Below are positions 26,425 to 34,244 of a DNA stretch of 64,000 nt, in pieces. The notes under the pieces were generated by a model. That model ran no database searches, was not told the DNA's origin, and worked only from the letters and a program-made list of their open reading frames with translations. Numbering within the stretch: the first letter of the stretch is position 1; each line of letters begins with the position of its first letter. The stretch lies in assembly GCA_965219565.1 (NCBI GenBank), contig OZ244780.1, positions 620,001 to 684,000 on the forward strand. The letters run 5' to 3'. Source of the DNA: DAOUJI01 sp965219565. Lineage in GTDB: Bacteria > Chloroflexota > Dehalococcoidia > Lucifugimonadales > JAGWBF01. Made by a program: the position numbers and the translations under genes.

Positions 26425-26469
26425 GGCGCTAGGCCTAGCGCCGTGTATCCCAGCGAGGGCTTAGCCCTC
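26425..26469. terminator. Paired palindromes between convergent genes
   Basis: GGCGCTAGGCCTAGCGCC (26425-26442) is a perfect 18-bp palindrome just after the nitronate monooxygenase stop. GAGGGCT-TAGCCCTC (26455-26469) is a second one overlapping the sbcD stop. They could end transcription from both sides, although no T-tract is obvious. Confidence 0.4.
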
Positions 26470-27705
26470 TTCTGAATGTTCCTCAGCCGTAATTAGCTCC
26501 CCAGCGTATGTCAGAAGCGTTTCCTGACGCTTGGCGTCCGTTCCCCTGGACTCCAAATACATCTTCAAGGCGTCCATCGGCGATAGACCCTCAGCCACAG
26601 CCGCCGGGATGCGTGTGCGCCGGGGTTGGTCCACCTCCCGGGAGATGGCCGTTACGTAGTGGGCCGGGCTGAGCGCCTGACGGATGTCCGATTCGCTGAG
26701 TTGGACGTCCAACTCCGGCGGCGTAGTTATCCTCACCCGCAGGATGGAGCCGGCGATTTTGTGGCGTTGGATGGCGTTGATCACGGTCTGGGTGGGGTTG
26801 AGGTCGCCGGGGTTGATCCGGGCCTCTATGGTGACAAAGGGTCTGGCGTCCACCTGCTGGAAGCGGAAGTCGGTGACCCGCTTTCCCTGCGGGGCCGAGG
26901 GGTCGAGGTCTATGACGCAGAACCCCTTGGTGTCCTTCTCCTCGCTGAAGTCGACTCGCTGGAGGCTGCCCGAATAGACCACCATCGGGTCATGGCGCAA
27001 AATCTGGTGTTTGTGGATGTGGCCCAAGGCGACGTAGTCCAGCGAAGGCTTGTGCACTGCGGACGGGAACAGGGCGTGGTCATGGCCGAGCATCATCGAA
27101 CGTTCAGACCCCACGGTGGAACCGTTGATGGTGACGTGGGCCGTAAGTATGGCGGGGAGTTCCGGGTCCAGCTTTTGCGTTTCCCGCTCGATTCCCGAAG
27201 TGCATAGCTCTTCCAGCCGCTCCCTCACCTGGTCCAGGGACAGACTGCGTGACTGCTCTCTGCTTAGCAGCCCGCTCCTTTTCGGCCAGGGGACCCCGAC
27301 TATCTGCACAGGTCCCTTCTTGGTGGGCATCGTGTACGTGGCCAGGTCGTCTCCGACCTGCACGTGGGAGACTTGGAGCGTATCGAAAATGTCCACCGCC
27401 GTGGCTCTGCCCAGAGCCGCCGGGAGATCGTGGTTGCCCACTAGGAGGAAGACGGCTATCCCGGCCGACGACAGCTTCGCCAGACGGCGTGCAAGCTCCC
27501 TCTGGTGGGTCTGGGAGGGGTCTCGGCCTTTATAGGCGTCTCCGGCCAACACAACGAGGTCTACGTCGGAGCTGAGGCTGTACTCGACCAGTTCGTCCAG
27601 CGCCGACAGAAAGTCCAAAAGCCGGGTGGAAAGTCCCGTGGCCGGGTCAATCCGGCCGTGATTCTCCACGCCTATGTGGAGGTCAGAAAAGTGAACGATG
27701 CGCAT
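26461..27705 (-). CDS. SbcD/Mre11-like DNA repair exonuclease subunit
   Basis: This 414-residue metallophosphoesterase has the phosphoesterase motifs FSDLHIG, VVLAGDAYKG, LVGNHDLP, LTAHVTI and ALGHIHKHQ in order. The C-terminal 150 residues form the capping region. SbcD works with the SbcC ATPase to trim DNA ends; no sbcC is in the window. The gene lies 53 bases downstream of glyQS on the same strand. Confidence 0.85.
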   Translation of the reverse strand: MRIVHFSDLHIGVENHGRIDPATGLSTRLLDFLSALDELVEYSLSSDVDLVVLAGDAYKGRDPSQTHQRELARRLAKLSSAGIAVFLLVGNHDLPAALGRATAVDIFDTLQVSHVQVGDDLATYTMPTKKGPVQIVGVPWPKRSGLLSREQSRSLSLDQVRERLEELCTSGIERETQKLDPELPAILTAHVTINGSTVGSERSMMLGHDHALFPSAVHKPSLDYVALGHIHKHQILRHDPMVVYSGSLQRVDFSEEKDTKGFCVIDLDPSAPQGKRVTDFRFQQVDARPFVTIEARINPGDLNPTQTVINAIQRHKIAGSILRVRITTPPELDVQLSESDIRQALSPAHYVTAISREVDQPRRTRIPAAVAEGLSPMDALKMYLESRGTDAKRQETLLTYAGELITAEEHSEEG

Positions 27706-27758
27706 CCTTATCCCAGCCTCACATCACGCCCTCTTAAACTTGGTTTGACCAGCGTAGA

Positions 27759-29093
27759 CTACCACCCGTGCTGTAGCTTGTCCTGCAATATGCCGACAAG
27801 ACTGGCGATGGGAACCCTTATCTGTTCCATCGTATCACGCTCGCGGATGGTCACCTGCTTGTCTTCCAATGTGTCAAAGTCCACGGTGACGCAGAAGGGC
27901 GTCCCTATTTCATCCTGCCTCCGGTAACGCCGTCCGATGCTCTGGGCGTCGTCGAATTGGGTGGGTATGTATTGTCGGAGCAAGGCATGGACATCCCTGG
28001 CCGTTGGGAGCAGCTTCTCGTTTCGGCTCAGGGGCAGCACGGCGGCTTTGATGGGCGCCAGCCTCCGGTGCAGACGCAACAGGGTCCGGGTCTCCTCTTT
28101 AGACGAGGACGTATCGGGCTCTTCGTCATAGGAGTCTATGAGGAAGGCCAGCGCTGCTCGGTCCACGCCTCCCGAAGGCTCGATGACGTAGGGATAGTAA
28201 TGTTCTTTCATCTCGTCGTCGAAATACTTGAGGTCCTCGCCGCTGGACTCTCCGTGAGCCCTCAGGTCATAGTCTGAGCGGTTGGCTATGCCTTCCAACT
28301 CCGCCCACCCCCAGGGAAACCTGTATTCCACGTCATAGCAGTCCTTGGCATAGTGGGCCAGCTCGTCGCCGCCGTGCTGGCGCAGGCGCAGGTTCTCCTG
28401 GCGCAGGCCGTGCTTGACGTACCAGCCCAGTCTTTCGTCCACCCAGGACTTCAGCCAGTCCATGTCCGTGCCCGGTTTGACGAAATACTCTATCTCCATC
28501 TGCTCGAACTCCCGGGTGCGGAAAGTTGTGTTGCCGGGAGTGATTTCGTTGCGGAACGCCTTGCCGATTTGGGCGATCCCAAAGGGCAGCTTCCGGCGGG
28601 AAGCCACCAGCACGTTGGCAAAGTTGACAAAGATGCCCTGGGCGGTCTCCGGCCTGAGATAGACCTCGCTGGCAGTGTCCTCCACGGCTCCCATGAAGGT
28701 CTTGAACATCAGGTTGAAGTTGCGAGGGTCCGTCAATTCGCCCCCACAGTCGGGGCATTTGGCAGGGTCTTCCACGTCGTCGGACCTGAGCCGCAGATGG
28801 CACTGCTTGCACTCCACCAGGGGGTCGGAGAAGCTCTCCACGTGGCCGCTGGTGATCCACACCTGGGGGTGCATGAGTATGGCGGCGTCCAGGCCCACCA
28901 TGTCGTCTCGCTCGTGGACCACGGTGCGCCACCATGCGTCCTTTACGTTTCTTTTCAGCTCAACCCCCAGGGGGCCGTAGTCCCAGGTGGCATTGAGTCC
29001 TCCGTAAATCTCGCTGCTCTGAAAGATGAACCCTCTCCGTTTGGAAAGGGAGAGTATTTTGTCCATGTCCGTCCGCTCCAGATAGTGGACCAA
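27759..29093 (-). CDS. glyQS: Glycyl-tRNA synthetase, class II dimeric type
   Basis: This 444-residue enzyme has family features including KRRGFIFQSSEIYGGLNATWDYGPLGVELKRN, zinc-type CKQCHLRLR ... CPDCGG, the motif 2 region FRNEITPGNTTFRTREFEQMEIEYF, and VEPSGG-like VIEPSGGVDRAALAFL. TTG 29093 is preceded by AGGAGGT; ATG 29066 (MDKILSLSKRRGF) matches homologues well and is the alternative. It lies immediately before the tRNA-Met locus on the other strand. Confidence 0.92.
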   Translation of the reverse strand: MVHYLERTDMDKILSLSKRRGFIFQSSEIYGGLNATWDYGPLGVELKRNVKDAWWRTVVHERDDMVGLDAAILMHPQVWITSGHVESFSDPLVECKQCHLRLRSDDVEDPAKCPDCGGELTDPRNFNLMFKTFMGAVEDTASEVYLRPETAQGIFVNFANVLVASRRKLPFGIAQIGKAFRNEITPGNTTFRTREFEQMEIEYFVKPGTDMDWLKSWVDERLGWYVKHGLRQENLRLRQHGGDELAHYAKDCYDVEYRFPWGWAELEGIANRSDYDLRAHGESSGEDLKYFDDEMKEHYYPYVIEPSGGVDRAALAFLIDSYDEEPDTSSSKEETRTLLRLHRRLAPIKAAVLPLSRNEKLLPTARDVHALLRQYIPTQFDDAQSIGRRYRRQDEIGTPFCVTVDFDTLEDKQVTIRERDTMEQIRVPIASLVGILQDKLQHGW

Positions 29094-29209
29094 GGGACCT
29101 CCTTTGTTTGTTGGCGAGATTCACACGACGGATGAGTCAGAATGGGCGTAAGCTAGGTTAGCAAGCCTGTTGTCGGTATGTAAAGAACCACCGACGATGA
29201 GCGATTGTG

Positions 29210-29238
29210 TTGACACCCATAGGCGCCTGGGATAATCT
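29210..29238 (+). promoter_or_regulatory. Promoter of tRNA-Met
   Basis: TTGACA at 29210-29215 and a -10-like TAATCT at 29233-29238 are 17 bases apart. They end 14 bases before the tRNA 5' end. Confidence 0.55.
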
Positions 29239-29252
29239 GGCTTTACCGCACA

Positions 29253-29327
29253 GGGCCCGTAGCTCAGAGGTAGAGCAGCCGGCTCATAACCGGCGGGTCG
29301 TTGGTTCGATTCCAGCCGGGCCCACCA
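29253..29327 (+). tRNA. tRNA-Met (anticodon CAT), CCA encoded
   Basis: The cloverleaf is complete: acceptor GGGCCCG/CGGGCCC, D-arm GCTC...GAGC, anticodon stem GCCGG/CCGGC around CTCATAA, T-arm GTTGG-TTCGATT-CCAGC, discriminator A and CCA. The paired G1-C72 and the absence of three G-C pairs at the base of the anticodon loop argue for elongator Met rather than initiator. A lysidine-modified tRNA-Ile with CAT cannot be excluded. Its 3' end is the integration site of the island to the right. Confidence 0.93.
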
Positions 29328-29331
29328 TTTT
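29319..29331. repeat. Attachment-site core copy 1 (attL) at tRNA-Met 3' end
   Basis: GGCCCACCATTTT spans the last nine tRNA bases and four bases beyond. An identical 13-mer lies at 53744-53756, 24.4 kb away, at the other boundary of the accessory region. Integration into tRNA 3' ends leaves this kind of direct repeat. Confidence 0.7.
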
Positions 29332-29459
29332 ACGCCTAAGCCATAATGGGCTCGAACTCCGGACTGTAGGCCAACACCAGTAGCACCGGCTCCGTCTATC
29401 GGGCTTTGCTCCAAGGGGGATATACCGGACACCAGCTGAGGTGTTCGACCAAGGCCCGC
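29328..29459 (-). pseudogene. Relic of a serine recombinase C-terminus abutting tRNA-Met
   Basis: Read on the minus strand this stretch encodes GRTPQLVSGISPLEQSPIDGA and then runs into the tRNA 3' end (VKWWARLESNQRP). The two intact recombinases end GRATIVYSIPTPDDSPMGGA and AVVRYTIPMPEDSPIGDSD before their own attachment sites. The shared GR..., S-I-P...SP(I/M) pattern and the identical position next to a tRNA indicate the leftover 3' end of a third recombinase gene. An in-frame stop lies just upstream, so nothing longer survives. Confidence 0.55.
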
Positions 29460-29701
29460 CTAGAGAGCATTGGCAGTCTCACTTAGCTCCTCCTTATTTC
29501 TGTCTAAGTGAACGGGTCCACCTCATCGCATGTGGACACCCTTGAAGAGGTCGGATTGCGTTGCGACTAAAAGTTACTGTTAATATGGATTTACAATGTA
29601 CTTTAGGCTCCATTTTTTGTAAACTCGGGTATTGTCCTTTAATAATCTAGAACAAACGACCGTTTTGCTTGATTGCGTTTGGGGATGTTTGAGTTGGAGA
29701 A
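29460..29701. other. Intergenic, AT-rich leader of the NRPS-like gene
   Basis: No coding pattern was seen. Base composition falls well below the chromosomal average, particularly from 29560 to 29660 (runs such as TTTTTTGTAAACTC). It probably contains the promoter for the gene at 29702, but no clear box pair was found. Confidence 0.4.
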
Positions 29702-32686
29702 ATGAATTCCGCAGAAATTGGTTTGCATCAGCTTTTCAAGGCTCAAGCGACGGAGACTCCAGACACTCCGGCAATAGTCTTCGGCGCCGAGCAGACATCC
29801 TATGCACAACTGGACCAGGCGACGGATGACTTGGGGGCCTACCTTCGACGTTGCGGCGTCTCAACCGATGATCCGGTGGGCATATACATGGAGACCTGCC
29901 CGGAGTACATCCTCGCGAGCATTGGAATATTGAAGGCTGGTGGCGCCTTCATGCCCGTGGCCCTGGACCTCCCCGATTCTCTGCTTGGTACACTGGTGTC
30001 CGAGTCCCAACCCAAGGTGGTCGTAACCAAGGCGCGGCACTTGCCGAGACTGAGTAAATTCGCTGGGCCTCGCCTATTGGTCATTGACTCCGACCAGTCC
30101 TGGAGAGCGTTCGCGGGGGCGAACGCTGAGATTCGCGTCGACGCCGGCGACCTGGCCTTCCTCCCCTACACCTCAGGCACAACAGGACAGCCAAAGGGGG
30201 TGATGCAGACCAGCGGCGCTCTGATATCATCCTACTTGGCCAGGTACAGGTTTAGTTCCTACAGTGTCGGGGACAGGGTCGCCTGCAACATCTTCTTTCC
30301 CTGGGAGTTCCTCCGGCCGCTGTTGAAGGGAGGAACGGTATACGTTATTCCCGGTGATGTCGTGTTCGCACCGCGCGCCCTTACCGGGTTCATAGCAGAG
30401 CACCGGATAACCGAGGTCCTGTTCACTCCGTCGTTGCTGCAGGGAGTATTGAATTCGACAGCCCGCAAACAATTGCGCGCCCGCCTGTCCTCAATGCGAG
30501 TGGTCTGGCTAAACGGCGAGGTGGTGCCAACCAGCCTGCTGAAGCTGGCCCTGGATGTTCTGCCCCGGTCTACGCGGGTGTTCAACACCTACAGCATCAG
30601 CGAAACCCACGACGTTTGCACCATTGAACTGACGGACTTGTGCCTCGACGGCAGGGATACCTGCCCTGTGGGTTACGCAATGGACGGGGTGACGCTCCGG
30701 GTGCTCCCGGAAGGGCAGTCGGACCTGGCTTCCAGCGGAGTCGGGGAGCTCTTCATTGGCGGTCGCGGACTGGCCCGGGGCTATCTGAAGAGGCCCGACC
30801 TGGATTCCGAGAGGTTCGTCAGATGGAACGGCAAGAGGTATTACGCCACCGGAGACCTGGCCGAGGTTGATGCGCGGGGTCTGACAACGATCATCGGCCG
30901 TAACGATTCGATGGTCAAGATCAGGGGCTACACCGTTTACCTGAGCGCCATAGAGGAGACCCTCCGCAAACATTGCGACGCGGCGGATGCGGCGGTGTTG
31001 GCTGAAAACGAGGACGAAGCCAACAAGCGGCTCGTCGCCTACGTCGTCCGGGGCTCGCAAGCGGCATGGAAAGTAGATGCGAAGAGCGGGACAAGCAGAG
31101 ACCTGCGTGCCCGGCTGGAACGGCATCTGCCGCTTTACATGGTGCCCAGCCACTTCATGGAACTGGAGACGCTCCCGATCAATCAACAGACGGGCAAACT
31201 GGAGCGCAAAGCATTGCCCGCATTTCCGGTAAGGAGACCTGGGGTCAAGCAGCGCACCCCGCTGTCCAAGCACGCAACCGGATCCGAGCGTCGCAGGGTC
31301 TTGCGGGAGCTATGGAGCGAAGCGCTGGATGTCGACACTGAATCACTGGAAGATGACTGGAACTTCTTTGATCTCGGCGGCCACTCCCTGACGGGCCTGG
31401 GCCTAACCCTGGGCATCGAACAGCTGTTTGGGATTGAACTAAAGGGCACGGAGATCTACGAGTATCCCACCATAAATGAGATGGGCGCGTACTTAGAAAA
31501 TAGAGGGCCGAATATGGAATCCAGAATTTCGCTGGCCCAGGACTCGGTCCTGGATCCGGAGATTTCACCAAGAGGAGCCCCAAGAATAACTCGTCTCAGT
31601 CAGGCGTCCTCGGTCCTCGTGACGGGAACGACCGGGTTCCTGGGAGCCTTTCTCCTCGACGAACTTCTGCGCGCCACGGGACAAGATACACGGTTCTACT
31701 GCCTGGCAAGGGACCGGGACTCAGGACAGGGCGGGGCCACCAACCGCGTGCTGGACACCCTGAGGTTTTACGGGCTGGCCGGTCATTCCGCGGGAGGCCG
31801 GATTGTCCCGGTGGCTGGAGACCTCACCCAGCCCAGGATGGGACTGGACAATGACGAGTACCGGCGGTTGGCGGAAGAGGTCGACTTGATATTCCATTGC
31901 GCGGCCTCGGTCAATTACGCCTACCCTTATTCTGTAGCCAAGCCCCACACCGTCGGCGGGACATTGGAGGTGCTCAAGTTCGCCTGCAGTGGCGCAACAA
32001 AACCAATTCAGTACATTTCTTCCAACGGCATCTTTCCCGGAGGAGACGACACCCCCTACCTGGAAAGCAACGAGATAGACGGCTTCATGGACAGAATGGA
32101 GGGAGGCTACAACCAGGCCAAATGGGTTTCGGAACGGCTGGTCTGGCAGGCTGTTTCTCGAGGACTGCCGGTATGCATCTTCCGTCCGGGCAACATTGGC
32201 CACCACGGCGGTATGGGCACGGTCAACCCGAATGACTTTCTCTCATTGATAATCAAGGCCTGTGCACGCCTCGGATGTGCCCCCTTGGCGCCGGAATGGT
32301 TCTTCGAGATGACCCCTGTCGACTTTCTGGTTAGCGCCATAACCAAAATTTCCGACGATCCCAGGCACCTAGGCAGGGTATACAACGTGGTCCAACAGGA
32401 CCCCGTACCCGCAGATCAAGTTTTTGCATACATGGAAGACCACGGATACGTGGCGGACCGCGCTCAATTGGGGGACTGGAAATTGAGATTGGAAACGATG
32501 GCCGACCACGATGATGACATGGAATTGAAAGTTCTGGTCCGGTCTTTGGAGTCAGTCGAGCCGTACCTGTCCGATACCAGCGTCTACGACATCAGCCGAT
32601 TCTCCGAAGCATTGTCGGCAATTGGTCTGGGAATGCCCGCAGTCGACATCGACTACGTGACCAAATTCTTACGGAAGTTACCATGA
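29702..32686 (+). CDS. NRPS-like adenylation-carrier-thioester reductase protein
   Basis: This 994-residue protein has three domains. The adenylation domain (about 1-500) shows LPYTSGTTGQPKG (about residue 154), NTYSISETHD, YATGDLAEVD, GRNDSMVKIRGYTV and the A10 lysine in NQQTGKLERKAL. The carrier domain has the phosphopantetheine serine in DLGGHSL (about residue 560). The C-terminal reductase has the NADP loop VTGTTGFLGAFLLDELL (about 637) and the catalytic YNQAK (about 803). This is the layout of Lys2 and carboxylic acid reductases: activate an acid, tether it, release it reductively as an aldehyde or alcohol. No condensation domain is present. The substrate is unknown. It is the main intact cargo of element A. 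Confidence 0.88.
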   Translation: MNSAEIGLHQLFKAQATETPDTPAIVFGAEQTSYAQLDQATDDLGAYLRRCGVSTDDPVGIYMETCPEYILASIGILKAGGAFMPVALDLPDSLLGTLVSESQPKVVVTKARHLPRLSKFAGPRLLVIDSDQSWRAFAGANAEIRVDAGDLAFLPYTSGTTGQPKGVMQTSGALISSYLARYRFSSYSVGDRVACNIFFPWEFLRPLLKGGTVYVIPGDVVFAPRALTGFIAEHRITEVLFTPSLLQGVLNSTARKQLRARLSSMRVVWLNGEVVPTSLLKLALDVLPRSTRVFNTYSISETHDVCTIELTDLCLDGRDTCPVGYAMDGVTLRVLPEGQSDLASSGVGELFIGGRGLARGYLKRPDLDSERFVRWNGKRYYATGDLAEVDARGLTTIIGRNDSMVKIRGYTVYLSAIEETLRKHCDAADAAVLAENEDEANKRLVAYVVRGSQAAWKVDAKSGTSRDLRARLERHLPLYMVPSHFMELETLPINQQTGKLERKALPAFPVRRPGVKQRTPLSKHATGSERRRVLRELWSEALDVDTESLEDDWNFFDLGGHSLTGLGLTLGIEQLFGIELKGTEIYEYPTINEMGAYLENRGPNMESRISLAQDSVLDPEISPRGAPRITRLSQASSVLVTGTTGFLGAFLLDELLRATGQDTRFYCLARDRDSGQGGATNRVLDTLRFYGLAGHSAGGRIVPVAGDLTQPRMGLDNDEYRRLAEEVDLIFHCAASVNYAYPYSVAKPHTVGGTLEVLKFACSGATKPIQYISSNGIFPGGDDTPYLESNEIDGFMDRMEGGYNQAKWVSERLVWQAVSRGLPVCIFRPGNIGHHGGMGTVNPNDFLSLIIKACARLGCAPLAPEWFFEMTPVDFLVSAITKISDDPRHLGRVYNVVQQDPVPADQVFAYMEDHGYVADRAQLGDWKLRLETMADHDDDMELKVLVRSLESVEPYLSDTSVYDISRFSEALSAIGLGMPAVDIDYVTKFLRKLP

Positions 32687-33065
32687 AAGTGAGTCTGCGG
32701 CGGATTCGATCGCTTCAGACAGTCGTTCCCGTCAAGAGGTAGGGCCAGAAACCGGGCCACGCTAGGGACGACACCGCCGTACCAAACGCGCCAGTGCCGG
32801 AAGGGCTGCTCCGACACACCGGCCATCATCGGAGGCGAGTCTTCCTGCAGCCATGACCAGTTCCGCTGCTCTAAGGTGTTGATCATTTTCCGCAATATGT
32901 TTCCTGTCCGGCTGTCTCCACCAGTAGCTGTCCTAGCATGCACTTGGCCCCCTAACGACAAACGTGATATGCTTCCGCTAGCAGCTTCAATGCACGGTTC
33001 GCAGCCTTCCGCGAGTTGGTCCACATAAGTAACCACCTCCCAGACCCATCGGTCTTTTGCATGTA
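32687..33065. other. Intergenic stretch, possible decayed gene
   Basis: A minus-strand frame (32653-33177) is open here but overlaps the start of the DUF3644 gene and has no recognisable domain; a piece reading WSWLQEDSPPMMAG could be a gene remnant. Nothing else is supported. Confidence 0.3.
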
Positions 33066-34177
33066 ATGCCCCGACGCTCCAGACGCGTTCAGCAGCATCT
33101 CCTAAAGGCACGCGACGCAGCTCAAGCTGCGGTCTACAACTACAACAGGCCTGTGCAACCTCTTTTCGTACGCGCACCTTCGTGCTCCTGATGACTGTTG
33201 CATGGACGTCATACTTCCACGCAGTCTTCTACGACAAGAAGGTGAAACCTTGGTATGTAGAGAGTGGGAGTGGTAAGGGTACACGCTATGAGCGTGTTGA
33301 TGGCGACCCGAAGCACTGGGAGCTGTCGAAGTGTGTGAAGGAGTATTGGGATAACCAACACCCACCTTCCCGAAAGAACATAGAGTTCTTCCTAGGGCTC
33401 AGAAACAAAATTGAGCATCGCTACCATCCGGAGCTCGATCCCGCGCTCTACGGCGAGTGCCAGGCGATGTTCATGAATTTTGAGGATATGCTCGTCAAGG
33501 AGTTTGGAACCGACATGGCTTTACTAGACCATGTCGGGGTTGCCCTACAATTCTCTGCGCTAAGGCCTCATCAGCAAGAGAAGGCGCTGCGACGCCTTCA
33601 AAGTCCGGCCCTAGACGACGTTAGAGACTACATTCAAACCTTCCGTGCAGGACTTGCACCGGAAATCCTTGACAGTTCTCAATTTTCGCTTCGCGTATTC
33701 CTTATTCCCAAGCTAGAGAACACCCCCAATCTAGCCGATCTCTCGGTAGAATTCGCTCCGTATGATGCCAGTAGTCCTACAGAAATGGAAGAGCTACGGA
33801 GAGTCACGACACTGATTAGAGAAAAGAGGGTTCCCGTGGCGAGCAAGGGTCTCCTGAAACCGAAGACCGTAGTGGTGCGAGTCCAAGAGGGCCTTCCGTT
33901 CAAGTTCACCATGGACACTCACACGCGGTGCTGGAAACACTACAAAGTGCGGCCACCAGAAGGCAGTGAGCATCCAGAGAACACAAGGGCCGACTTTTGC
34001 ATATACGATGAGTTCGCCCAAGGCTACGGCTACACCGAGGCCTGGGTGAAGTACCTCTGCAGGAAGCTCGCCGAGCCTGCTGAGTATCAAGCTGTGACAG
34101 GCAGGACCCTCGGTACAGGAGCCCCCCTTCCAGCAAGACTGAGAACAGTACACTCCTCGCCTGCCTACATCGGCTAG
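33066..34177 (+). pseudogene. DUF3644 protein gene with a frameshift near its start
   Basis: The main frame encodes FVLLMTVAWTSYFHAVF and the hallmark LRNKIEHRYHPELDPALYGE of DUF3644 proteins. The missing N-terminus is in another frame from ATG 33066: HLLKARDAAQAAVYNYNRPVQ, the usual opening of the family. The two join if one base is restored at about 33160. As it stands the first frame stops near 33187, and only a GTG-started 331-residue protein (33182) could be made. DUF3644 genes often sit among defence genes; the function is not established. The base composition is lower in GC than that of the chromosomal genes. Confidence 0.65.
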
Positions 34178-34244
34178 CTCTCTGGCAACGTCTCGACCCT
34201 CTGACCCGCGTTGGTAGGGGAGGGTGGGAGGCCGGAGCCGTTCC

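Noticed and set aside
29121..29432. 103-residue minus-strand protein (KWWARLESNQRP...)
   Set aside because: The central part is the translated reverse complement of tRNA-Met; only the first 30 or so residues are meaningful, as a recombinase relic.
32653..33177. 174-residue minus-strand frame
   Set aside because: It overlaps the DUF3644 N-terminus and the NRPS-like stop and has no recognised domain; kept only as a possible remnant.
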